NCBI GenBank assembly: GCA_902771155.1
Contig: CACXVS010000004.1
Span: forward strand, 1-64,000
Reading direction: 5' to 3'
DNA length: 64,000 nt
Source of the DNA: an uncultured Prevotellaceae bacterium
GTDB lineage: Bacteria; Bacteroidota; Bacteroidia; Bacteroidales; Bacteroidaceae
The notes under the pieces were generated by a model. The model made no database searches and was not told the origin of the DNA. It saw only the letters and a program-made list of their open reading frames with translations. Every line of letters begins with the position of its first letter. The first letter of the stretch is position 1. Below, piece after piece: positions 52,873 through 61,007 of this stretch. A program made the position numbers and the translations under genes.

Positions 52873-54891
52873 TTAAAGTGAATACTCAAGCATGACGAAT
52901 GAGTAGGGCGCCAGGTCGAGCGAGAACTTCTTCTGAGCCTTGATCTGCTCCTTCTGCGGGGCAATGGGCTGGGCCTCAAAGTTGTTCTCGTCGTTGGCAT
53001 TGCCTGCGAGGGTGGTCTTGGTGGCCATCTTCTTGATGCCGAAACGGCTCAGGTTGATATTGGCCTTCTTGGCCTCGTCGCTGGCGTTGCAGAGTTTTAC
53101 GTAGAGCTTGCGCGTCTTGGTGTTGAGGATGACGCTCTGCCCATAGTGTACATTCTCCATGGGCTGGATGGCATCGGCAGCATCGCCCTCGAACTTCACA
53201 CAGTCGCCGTAGTAGTAGTTGCCCGATGACTGGCCGAACAACTGCTGCACATAGTAGCTGCAGGTCAGGAATGGGCGCTCGTTGTCGTAGTAGATGAGGT
53301 CGGGGTTCCACTGGGTGCCGTTCTTACGGGCGAAGAGGGGAGCGTATGAGGTCATAGCCACCACATCGGCATTGCGCTCTACGTGGAGCAGGTAGAGACC
53401 TTCGGCAAGGGCGTCGATGAGCTTCTTGTCCTTGGCGGCATATTCACCCAGATAGACCTTCGTCTTGCTGTCGCGCGGATACGAGTCGTACTGGCGCTTG
53501 TTCAGGAAGTAGGTGTTAGGCTCGTAGTAGTGCTCGTCGAGGATGGGCATGGCCAGTTCGTTGGCCAGCTTCCAACCAGCCTCGTAGTCGGGATTCTCAG
53601 CATGAGAACCAGGGCCGGCAGTACCTACGATGACAATCTCGGGATGAGCCTTTGTGACGCGCTCATAGATATACTTGAAGCGCTCGATGAACTCAGGTGA
53701 GATCTTCTCCTCGTTACCGATACCGAGATACTTCAGGTTGAAGGGCTTGGGATGGCCGGCATCGGCACGCATCTTAGCCCATTTGTTGGTGGCGGGGTCG
53801 CCATTGGCCCACTCGATGAGGTCGATGGCCTCGGCCACCCACTCGTCCATCTCAGACATGGGCACCACGTCCTGAGCCTGTGTAGGCCACATGTTCCAAC
53901 CACCGTTGGCTCCCTGACAGCTCACACCAGCGGGCAGAATGGGCACGGGCTCCATACCCAGGTCCTCGCAGAACTGGAAGTACTCGAAGTAACCGAGGGC
54001 ACAACTCTGGTGATAGCCCCAGGTGTTCTTCAGCTGTCGGCGTGTCTCCTTGGGACCGATGGTGGTCTTCCAGCGATAGGTGTTCCAGAAACCGTCGCCA
54101 CCGCCATGAACGACACAACCGCCGGGGAAGCGCATAAACTTAGGCTGGAGGTCGGCCAGAGCCTGAGCCAGATCCTTGCGCAGACCATGTCCTTTATAGG
54201 TATCCTCGGGCATCAGCGACACCACATCGACATCCATATCGCCAGTGGTGAGGACGAGCATCTGGAGCGAAGCCTTCTGGCAGGTGGTGTCGGGTGTCAG
54301 CACGGCCTCGTACTTCTTCCAGGCATTATCGGAAACATTGATGACGGTTTCTGCCAGCAGTTTCGGGTCCTTGGGAGGCCATCCCGGCAACTGCTCGACC
54401 AGTACGACGCGCACCTGTTTGGCACCACCGGTCACGTTGCGCATGAAAGCAGAGAAGTCGTACTTCTCGCCAGCCTTCACGGAGATGCCGTCGAAACCGT
54501 CGTTCTGGATGCCGAAGCCCTTCCAGCCCTTATAGTCATAGTACTCCTTGACGCGCTCGGTGTGGAGGCGCATGTAGTTGGCATTGTTGGGGTGAACAGG
54601 GTTGTCCATACGTACCTGCAAGGTGCCTAAGGAGTGTCCCGGGCGGATCAGCTTCCAGGCTGTACCAGGGCCCCAGCCGTCGCGCTCAACGGGTGAGAAC
54701 TCGAAAGAGCCGTTCTGTACCAACTCAGCATAGAGGCCACCATCGGCAGAGTTGTTGATGTCCTCGAAGAAAATACCGATCAATTCGTCACTGATAGCCT
54801 TGCCGCCAGCGGGCGCTTTCACAGGCTTCTGGGCGCTGAGTCCCAATGTGGCTGCCGCAAAGAAGGCAGCTAAAATCATACGTTTGTTCAT
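52873..54891 (-). CDS. Alpha-L-arabinofuranosidase, GH51
   Basis: A 672-residue secreted enzyme removing arabinofuranose side chains from arabinan or arabinoxylan. Start set at MNKRMILAAFFAAATLGLSAQ, a signal peptide. A carbohydrate-binding-like jelly roll (about 90-230) is inserted before the barrel. Acid/base Glu394 is in GIGNEEK, the nucleophile Glu483 is in VYLGEYAAKD, and a C-terminal beta-sandwich follows. With the alpha-galactosidase and the DUF1593 protein it indicates plant-polysaccharide use, although no SusC/SusD pair is present in the window. A TATCTTTG promoter lies 34 bp upstream. Confidence 0.93.
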   Translation of the reverse strand: MNKRMILAAFFAAATLGLSAQKPVKAPAGGKAISDELIGIFFEDINNSADGGLYAELVQNGSFEFSPVERDGWGPGTAWKLIRPGHSLGTLQVRMDNPVHPNNANYMRLHTERVKEYYDYKGWKGFGIQNDGFDGISVKAGEKYDFSAFMRNVTGGAKQVRVVLVEQLPGWPPKDPKLLAETVINVSDNAWKKYEAVLTPDTTCQKASLQMLVLTTGDMDVDVVSLMPEDTYKGHGLRKDLAQALADLQPKFMRFPGGCVVHGGGDGFWNTYRWKTTIGPKETRRQLKNTWGYHQSCALGYFEYFQFCEDLGMEPVPILPAGVSCQGANGGWNMWPTQAQDVVPMSEMDEWVAEAIDLIEWANGDPATNKWAKMRADAGHPKPFNLKYLGIGNEEKISPEFIERFKYIYERVTKAHPEIVIVGTAGPGSHAENPDYEAGWKLANELAMPILDEHYYEPNTYFLNKRQYDSYPRDSKTKVYLGEYAAKDKKLIDALAEGLYLLHVERNADVVAMTSYAPLFARKNGTQWNPDLIYYDNERPFLTCSYYVQQLFGQSSGNYYYGDCVKFEGDAADAIQPMENVHYGQSVILNTKTRKLYVKLCNASDEAKKANINLSRFGIKKMATKTTLAGNANDENNFEAQPIAPQKEQIKAQKKFSLDLAPYSFVMLEYSL

Positions 54892-54924
54892 ATAGTTTAG
54901 GTAATAAATAATAAAATCTGTTGG

Positions 54925-54932
54925 CAAAGATA
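54925..54932 (-). promoter_or_regulatory. Arabinofuranosidase promoter -7 element
   Basis: TATCTTTG on the minus strand (54932 to 54925), 34 bp before the start at 54891. No matching TTTG at the usual distance. Confidence 0.6.
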
Positions 54933-54951
54933 AGAATAAAATTCGGATTTC

Positions 54952-54983
54952 TTTGCTTATTTCAAATAAAAAGTATAAATTTG
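54952..54983 (+). promoter_or_regulatory. Promoter of the PD-(D/E)XK/btuB/btuG/btuF operon
   Basis: TTTG at 54952-54955, a 20 bp spacer and TAAATTTG at 54976-54983, 24 bp before the start at 55008. The short leader has no room for a cobalamin riboswitch. Confidence 0.75.
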
Positions 54984-55007
54984 CCACCACTTTTCCAAAA
55001 CAGCATA

Positions 55008-55859
55008 ATGATTGAGACGAATTCTATGGAAAGATCAAAAGAGATGCAGGCGAAAATGCAGTCGTTTACGGATGCAGGACTCTATGAACAAGATAACTTC
55101 ATTGACTTTGAGCCCGAAGGGCATATCTATACTTACAAAGGTGAGGCGCGGCTGCTGCCTGTCAGTACGCTGATTGCCTATTTCTTTGAACCCTTTGATG
55201 CTCAGGCAGCCGCCCAGCGCCAGTGGGAGCGTTATGGCGTGCCTGTGGAAGAGACGCTGAATAAGTGGCAAAGAATCAGGTGCCTGGCCAGTGAGGTGGG
55301 TACCTTTATGCATGAGCAGACAGAGCATTATTTCCAGCAAGGCTTCTTTGACACGGCATACACTTTTAGGTTTCAGGGTGATGAGGAAATCGTTCATTTA
55401 GATAAGGAGAAACAGTATTTCCTGCAGTTCGTGAAGGATTACCAGATCCGTCCCTATCGTCAGGAGTGGCCTGTTTATGACACCGACTTAAACATAGCCG
55501 GAACCATCGACCTGATCTGCAGGGAGGCCGACGGCACCTTTACCATTTATGACTGGAAGCGTAGTGGGAAGGTGGTCAACATGCTTGGACAGCCTATCGT
55601 CGATGCTTTTGGCGGTAAGACCGGCATCAACGGCATCAATCTGCCCGACACTCCATTCTACCACTACTGTATGCAGCAGAACCTCTATCGTTATATGCTG
55701 GAAACCCATTATGGTATCAAGGTAAGGGGCATGAACCTCGTGGTGCTCTGTCCTGACTATCCCACGTATTTCGTGGCGCAGGTGCCCAAGATGGACGAGG
55801 TGATCTCGCAGATTACTGCAGCCTGTCATCAGCATGACCTGGGTCACACCTTGTTGTAG
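55008..55859 (+). CDS. PD-(D/E)XK-superfamily protein (RecB/Cas4-type nuclease fold)
   Basis: A 283-residue cytoplasmic protein with a complete PD-(D/E)XK core: Glu/His region (His102 in GTFMHEQTEHYF), Glu153 in RQEWPVY, Asp168 in AGTIDLI, Asp182-Trp-Lys184 in IYDWKRSGK, and the QxxxY motif Gln223 to Tyr227 in YCMQQNLYRYML. This matches the RecB/AddB/Cas4 nuclease branch. No iron-sulfur Cys set and no helicase domain are present, so it is a stand-alone nuclease or DNA-binding protein. It heads an operon with vitamin B12 uptake genes, 15 bp before btuB. Start at 55008 is set by the promoter. Confidence 0.75.
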   Translation: MIETNSMERSKEMQAKMQSFTDAGLYEQDNFIDFEPEGHIYTYKGEARLLPVSTLIAYFFEPFDAQAAAQRQWERYGVPVEETLNKWQRIRCLASEVGTFMHEQTEHYFQQGFFDTAYTFRFQGDEEIVHLDKEKQYFLQFVKDYQIRPYRQEWPVYDTDLNIAGTIDLICREADGTFTIYDWKRSGKVVNMLGQPIVDAFGGKTGINGINLPDTPFYHYCMQQNLYRYMLETHYGIKVRGMNLVVLCPDYPTYFVAQVPKMDEVISQITAACHQHDLGHTLL

Positions 55860-55874
55860 GAAGAACATTCAACC

Positions 55875-57857
55875 ATGACCGTCAATATCCTGTTCTCGTT
55901 ATTTTATTTGTGGCCTCTGATGGAAAATGGGCTGACTGTCCGTAACGACACCGTGACGGACAAGACCCATCTGTTGCAGGAGGTGACGGTGACAGAGACC
56001 AGGCGGCAGCATCAGGTGACGAGTACGGCCCCTCTCCATATTCTCGACCATGAGGAGATGCTGACGTTAGGTGTGACCGACGTGGCTGATGCCTTGCATC
56101 GCTTGCCCGGTGTCACCCTGCGTGACTATGGTGGGGCAGGAGGCATGAAGACGGTGTCGGTTCGTGGCTTTGGAGCGAAGCATACGGGTGTCAGTTACGA
56201 TGGCATCATGTTGAGCGACTGTCAGAGTGGTGAGATCGACCTCTCTCGCTACAGTCTTGATAATGTGGATCACCTTTCACTGGTGATAGGTGACAATGAC
56301 GATATCTTTATCCCTGCTCGTCATGCTTCAGCCTCGGCGGTATTGAATATCCAGACCATCGGTATGCCAACCCACGATACGCGTCCTCATCTGACTACAC
56401 AGATGAAAGTGGGCTCTTTCGGCTATGCCAGTCCGTTCGTGCGTTATGAACAGAACTTTTCCGGGAGGTTCGCTTTTTCTGCTGTTGGCGAATATACCTA
56501 TGCCGAAAACGATTATCCCTATGAACTGGAGGGTTCTACGGAGCGCCGGACCAACAGCCGAATGAGTACAGGACATGGAGAGATGAACTTTGTATGGCAT
56601 GCGAACGCCTTTCATCGGTTGAGCGGTAAGGTGTATTACTATGACAACGACCGTCAGTTGCCGGGTGTGGTACATTATTATACGAACCTCTGTAAAGAAA
56701 CGCTTCACGACCAGAACTTCTTCGCCCAACTGCAATACCAGACGCATCACCCAAAGGGATGGTCGTTGAAGTGGAATGCCAAGTTTAACTGGTATGGCTC
56801 AGCCTATGAGGATCCCCTGATACCCAACCGGAATTTTGACGCCAGCTATTGGCAGCGAGAGGCCTATACCTCAGCCGCCGTACTCTATACCCCTTCTGAA
56901 CAGTGGGCCTTCGACTATTCAGCCGATTACAGCTTTAACAACCTGAGCAGCTCCTCGCCTCGCACTATCGACAGCCATCCTTTCCGACACACGGTGCTGC
57001 AATCGCTAACGGCTAAATACCATACCCATCGTCTGACGGTATTAGGACGCCTGCTCTACTCGCTCTATCTGAATGATGCGGAAAATGGTGAGAGCGCACG
57101 GAATATGAGGCGACTGTCGCCTTCGGTATCCCTGTCATACCGGCTGTTGCCCGACCACGACCTCTTTGTCAGGGCCTCCTATAAGAACATCTTCCGTTCG
57201 CCGACCTTCAACGAGAGCTATTACTTTCATTATGGCAGTCCTGACCTACTGCCCGAGAGTACCGACCAATACAACTTAGGACTGACTTATCATGCACAAA
57301 CGTCTATCTTCAATGCCCAATGCACGATAGACGGTTATTATAACCATGTGAAGGACATGATTGTGGCTGTTCCCTATAACATGTTTATCTGGAACTGTAC
57401 CAATGTGGGTAAGGTCAGGGTGCTGGGTCTGGATGTCACGGCTAATGGTCAATGGCAGATAGCCGAGAACCAGGAACTTGACCTGTCGGGCAGTTATAGT
57501 TATCAGCGGGCAGAGAACCTGACCAATTCCACATCACCTTTCTACAAGAACCAGATTGCCTATATACCTGAGTTGTCGGGGAGCATTGCAGTAGGATGGG
57601 AGAACCCGTGGGCAAGTGTGGCCCTGCATGGGTCAGGTATCAGCCGACGGTGGACCAACAACCAGCATACTGAGGGTTCGAGGGTTGATGGCTACTGGGA
57701 TATGGGACTGACTGTTTGGCACGTCTTCCGTTGGGGACAGCAGCAGTTGGAAGCCCGTGTTGACGTGAAGAACCTCTTCGATGAGCAGTACGAGATAGTA
57801 CACTTCTATCCCATGCCGGGACGAAGCTGGCAGGTTTCTATGAAATATCAATTATAA
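55875..57857 (+). CDS. btuB: TonB-dependent outer-membrane receptor, probable cobalamin transporter
   Basis: A 660-residue receptor with a short signal (1-about 18), a TonB-box-like LLQEVTVTE (about 33-41), a plug domain (about 45-160, DALHRLPGVTLRDYGGAGGMKTVSVRG style) and a 22-strand barrel ending in WQVSMKYQL. It is small for a Bacteroidetes receptor and lacks a carboxypeptidase-like extension, as BtuB does. The following genes encode a DUF5074-type propeller lipoprotein and a BtuF-like binding protein, which points to vitamin B12 or a related corrinoid. Haem or siderophore uptake is a less likely alternative. Confidence 0.78.
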   Translation: MTVNILFSLFYLWPLMENGLTVRNDTVTDKTHLLQEVTVTETRRQHQVTSTAPLHILDHEEMLTLGVTDVADALHRLPGVTLRDYGGAGGMKTVSVRGFGAKHTGVSYDGIMLSDCQSGEIDLSRYSLDNVDHLSLVIGDNDDIFIPARHASASAVLNIQTIGMPTHDTRPHLTTQMKVGSFGYASPFVRYEQNFSGRFAFSAVGEYTYAENDYPYELEGSTERRTNSRMSTGHGEMNFVWHANAFHRLSGKVYYYDNDRQLPGVVHYYTNLCKETLHDQNFFAQLQYQTHHPKGWSLKWNAKFNWYGSAYEDPLIPNRNFDASYWQREAYTSAAVLYTPSEQWAFDYSADYSFNNLSSSSPRTIDSHPFRHTVLQSLTAKYHTHRLTVLGRLLYSLYLNDAENGESARNMRRLSPSVSLSYRLLPDHDLFVRASYKNIFRSPTFNESYYFHYGSPDLLPESTDQYNLGLTYHAQTSIFNAQCTIDGYYNHVKDMIVAVPYNMFIWNCTNVGKVRVLGLDVTANGQWQIAENQELDLSGSYSYQRAENLTNSTSPFYKNQIAYIPELSGSIAVGWENPWASVALHGSGISRRWTNNQHTEGSRVDGYWDMGLTVWHVFRWGQQQLEARVDVKNLFDEQYEIVHFYPMPGRSWQVSMKYQL

Positions 57858-57884
57858 AACAAACAACAAATAATGATTCAAGAC

Positions 57885-59063
57885 ATGAAAAAGTATTTAT
57901 TGAGTTTTGCGATGGTGGTGATGGGTTCTGCACTTGTTACCTCCTGTATTAGCGATGATGACAGCGACAAGGGCGGAAGTTCTTCTAAGATTTCCGTCAC
58001 GTCGGGTCTGTATGTGGTAAACAATGGTACCTGGGGCCAGAACAATGGCAGTCTTACCTATTTCGACTACGAGTCGTTACAGACTCAGCAGTTGCTCAGT
58101 GGTGCCAGTGGTCTTGGCGATACGCCCAATGACGCTTATACCAAAGGCGACACGATCTTTGTCGTCGGTTCTACGGAGAACACCATCTTTGTAGTGAACA
58201 AGAAAGACTTCAGCATTATCAAGCGCATCAGCACTGTTGAAGGCATGGGTGAGGCAGAGGGTTATACCCCGCGCCACATCACCGGCTATGGCAACAACAT
58301 CTATTTTACCACTTACGGCGGTTACGTGGGCATCATCGATGCCAAGACCCTGAGTATGTCGCAAATCAAGTATAAGGTGGGCTCGGCTCCCGAGGGACTT
58401 ACCGTGGGTGGTACGGCGAGCGATCCTGTCTTGTATGTGGCTAACAGTGATTATGGCTATGGCAATGCCTCTATCTCCAAGATCACCCTGAGCAGTGGCA
58501 CGGTCGAGGAGATTAAGGACGAGAAGATTCAGAACCCTCAGGAGATTGTGGCTATAGGCAACGAGCTTTATATCCTCGACTGGGGACATTATACGGAAGA
58601 CTATTCTCGGCAGTTGGATGCCGGCCTGTATTATTATTACAACGGCAATGTCACCCCGTTGGTCGAGGATGCCACTGGTCTGGGTGTGGGAATGGTGTAT
58701 GTCAACAATATGGTGGTGGGCTATCTGCTTGCTACCTTCAGTGCTCCCTATGGAAGTGCCTCGGCACCAACCTATAATCTGTATGATACCTATAAAAGGC
58801 TGAAATACCCCTTGAACCTGACGGGCGATAGCGGTAAAGAGATCGTCAGTCCTGCTGCCATCGCCGTTGATCCTGTCAGAGGCAATATTGTTATTGCCTC
58901 GCGCTCAAAGGATCCTGATACGGGTTATCCCAGCTATACACTTCCCGGTTTTGCGAATATGTATACCAGCAGTGGTGAATATGTCAATAACACCCATTTC
59001 CAGACGGGTGTTGAGCCTCATATGATCGGCTTCACATTTACCACTCAGACCATTTCCTATTAA
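57885..59063 (+). CDS. btuG: DUF5074-type beta-propeller surface lipoprotein, BtuG-like
   Basis: A 392-residue lipoprotein. The signal MKKYLLSFAMVVMGSALVTSC places Cys21 as the lipid-modified residue. It is followed by ISDDDSDK, an acidic run matching the Bacteroidetes lipoprotein export signal for the outer leaflet. The rest is a repeat-rich beta propeller (SGLYVVNNGTWGQNNGSL, GDTIFVVGSTENTIFVVN). In Bacteroides thetaiotaomicron BtuG proteins of this type sit next to BtuB and capture B12 at very high affinity. Start at ATG 57885; an ATG four codons upstream is possible. The stop overlaps the next start by one base. Confidence 0.75.
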   Translation: MKKYLLSFAMVVMGSALVTSCISDDDSDKGGSSSKISVTSGLYVVNNGTWGQNNGSLTYFDYESLQTQQLLSGASGLGDTPNDAYTKGDTIFVVGSTENTIFVVNKKDFSIIKRISTVEGMGEAEGYTPRHITGYGNNIYFTTYGGYVGIIDAKTLSMSQIKYKVGSAPEGLTVGGTASDPVLYVANSDYGYGNASISKITLSSGTVEEIKDEKIQNPQEIVAIGNELYILDWGHYTEDYSRQLDAGLYYYYNGNVTPLVEDATGLGVGMVYVNNMVVGYLLATFSAPYGSASAPTYNLYDTYKRLKYPLNLTGDSGKEIVSPAAIAVDPVRGNIVIASRSKDPDTGYPSYTLPGFANMYTSSGEYVNNTHFQTGVEPHMIGFTFTTQTISY

Positions 59064-60184
59064 TGAAGCACCTCATCGGATTTCTGGTGCTGTTGTCACT
59101 GGTCTCCTGCGGCGGGCAGACGGCCCGCCGGTCAGGAGGTGGTGACAGTCTTACTTTTAAATACGCCTCACTGCCGTCGATTGTCGAGTATGACGGCTAT
59201 ACGGTGGTGACGCTTGCCAATCCGTGGAAGGACGGTCAGGCCCTTCATACCTATGTCCTCGTGCCCCGTGACACCCAGGAGCCTGTACATCTGCCCAAGG
59301 GTACAGTCATCCGTGTACCGTTGGAGCGTGCAGTGGTATTCACGACAGTACACTGCTCGCTTCTGACAGCACTCGGTTGTCAGGACAGGATTGCTGGTGT
59401 GGCCGATTTGAAGTATATTAAGATTCCATGGATTCAGGAACAGGTAAAGGCCGGGACTATTGTGGACTGTGGCGACGGCATGAGTCCTGTGGTTGAGAAG
59501 ATCATCGACCTGCGTCCCGATGCCATCTTCCTCTCCCCCTTTGAGAACAGCGGTGGCTATGGAAAACTGGAGGATATCAACATCCCTTTGGTGGAATGTG
59601 CTGAGTATATGGAGGTATCACCGCTGGCCAGGGCTGAGTGGATGCGCCTCTATGGTCTGCTCTTCGGTTGTCAGCAGAAGACCGACAGTCTTTTTGCTGT
59701 CGTTGACAAGAACTACCATGCCCTGAAGCAGAAGGCACAGAAGGCAGGTAAGGGCCGTTCGGTGGTGGTTGACAAACAGGTAGGCTCCGTATGGTATGTT
59801 CCTGGTGGTCGCAGTACGATAGGACAGATGATCAAGGATGCCGGCGGACAGTATGCGTGGGCCGGCGATGCACATAGCGGCTCGCTCTCACTGCCTTTTG
59901 AGACGGTGCTGGAAAAGGCCAGCGAGGCAGCGGTATGGATGTTCCGTTATGACAGCGACCAACAGATAACACGCGACCAACTCCTGGCAGAAAATGAGGG
60001 CTACAGCCAGTTTCGTGCCTTTCAGACAGAGCAACTATATGGCTGTAATGTGGCCACCTCACTTTTCTACGAGGAATCGCCCTTCCGTCCCGACTGGTTG
60101 CTAAACGACTTCATCCAGATGATTCATCCTGAGATGAAGCCGTCAGAACCCTTACGGTATTATCACAAGCTAAGCTCCCACTAA
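59063..60184 (+). CDS. btuF: Iron-complex/cobalamin-binding lipoprotein (BtuF/FecB-type)
   Basis: A 373-residue cluster A-III solute-binding lipoprotein. Signal ends VSCGG (Cys16). The domain has VVFTTVHCSLLTALGCQDRIAGVAD, LRPDAIFLSPFENSG and SLSLPFETVLEKASEAAVW, typical of the two-lobed fold joined by a long helix. It should deliver B12 (or a haem/siderophore) to an ABC permease. No BtuC-type permease gene is in the window; the only matching ATPase is at 42667. The gene ends 4 bp before a convergent gene. Confidence 0.82.
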   Translation: MKHLIGFLVLLSLVSCGGQTARRSGGGDSLTFKYASLPSIVEYDGYTVVTLANPWKDGQALHTYVLVPRDTQEPVHLPKGTVIRVPLERAVVFTTVHCSLLTALGCQDRIAGVADLKYIKIPWIQEQVKAGTIVDCGDGMSPVVEKIIDLRPDAIFLSPFENSGGYGKLEDINIPLVECAEYMEVSPLARAEWMRLYGLLFGCQQKTDSLFAVVDKNYHALKQKAQKAGKGRSVVVDKQVGSVWYVPGGRSTIGQMIKDAGGQYAWAGDAHSGSLSLPFETVLEKASEAAVWMFRYDSDQQITRDQLLAENEGYSQFRAFQTEQLYGCNVATSLFYEESPFRPDWLLNDFIQMIHPEMKPSEPLRYYHKLSSH

Positions 60185-60194
60185 CGGCTTAGTT
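60168..60194. terminator. Possible bidirectional terminator
   Basis: An 8 bp stem (AGCTAAGC at 60168-60175 with GCTTAGTT at 60187-60194, one G-T pair) with an 11-base loop spans the two convergent stop codons. No strong U-tract. Confidence 0.35.
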
Positions 60195-61004
60195 GATCTT
60201 CGACGTCATGGGGCTGCGAACGCCTTTGTAATTCTTCAAGTATGCCTTGGCTGATCCGAAACTCAGGAACAGGTCAAGGCGTACTGGTATATGGTTCTGA
60301 TCGTCGGTCACGTAGAAACGGATGAGCTCGTGGCTCTTGTTATCCTCCCACTCATAGAAGGAGAAGACCAGACAGCGGAACTTCTCCTTGGTGTCGCTCA
60401 CCTTGAAATTCTCGCGTCCGCGGAACTCCAACCAGGAGTTGCTCAGGCTTCGTGCGTCACTGATAGGCATACGGATGATTTCGCCCTTCTTCATATTGGT
60501 GGCGTCGAAATTGCGGGCACGAAGGAAGATCGACATCATGTCATAGATGCAGGCCTTGTATTCAGAGGTCTTCCAGTGCTCCTCGCCGTCGGCATCGATG
60601 CGGTGTTTCTTGAGTTTGCTGTATTGGTGGGGGTAGCTGTACCATATCTCATCGACATAGTATCTGTCGCCCTCACGGGCTCCCTTGCGGAAATAGAGTG
60701 GCGAGAGGTCGGTGCTGCAATACGACAGCAGCGTGTCGCGCATCATGAAATACTTGTCGAGCCGTTCATTACCGCGTGTGATGAGGTAGGATTTCCAGGC
60801 ATCCTTGCCCTCGAACTTTGTCATCTTCGTGTCCATAGAGGCGGAGCCGACCTTCAGCCAGATAAACTTCCAGTTGAAGTAGAGGTCGTAGTTCAGCGAC
60901 TCGCCCGACTTGAAGGCGGTATTCTCAATACCACACTGGGATTGGGCATAAGAGGCGGTGACCATGCCACACAGCACACATATCATACAAATAATCCTTT
61001 TCAT
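60189..61004 (-). CDS. DUF3108 protein
   Basis: A 271-residue exported protein: signal 1-20 (ending SYAQ), then a beta-rich domain with GESLNYDLYFNWKFIWLKVGSA, the DUF3108 signature. The fold resembles lipid-handling or outer-membrane-associated beta sandwiches, but the function is not established. It is 3 bp downstream of the Ig-like lipoprotein gene and appears to share an operon with it and the GH3-family gene. Confidence 0.82.
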   Translation of the reverse strand: MKRIICMICVLCGMVTASYAQSQCGIENTAFKSGESLNYDLYFNWKFIWLKVGSASMDTKMTKFEGKDAWKSYLITRGNERLDKYFMMRDTLLSYCSTDLSPLYFRKGAREGDRYYVDEIWYSYPHQYSKLKKHRIDADGEEHWKTSEYKACIYDMMSIFLRARNFDATNMKKGEIIRMPISDARSLSNSWLEFRGRENFKVSDTKEKFRCLVFSFYEWEDNKSHELIRFYVTDDQNHIPVRLDLFLSFGSAKAYLKNYKGVRSPMTSKIN

Positions 61005-61007
61005 ACC

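Noticed and set aside
53752..54630. A 292-codon plus-strand frame inside the arabinofuranosidase gene
   Set aside because: Antisense to a well-supported GH51 gene; His/Val/Leu-rich with no domain.
54983..55008. Cobalamin riboswitch ahead of the btuB operon
   Set aside because: Only 24 bp separate the promoter from the first start codon, and the gap before btuB is 15 bp; neither can hold a riboswitch.
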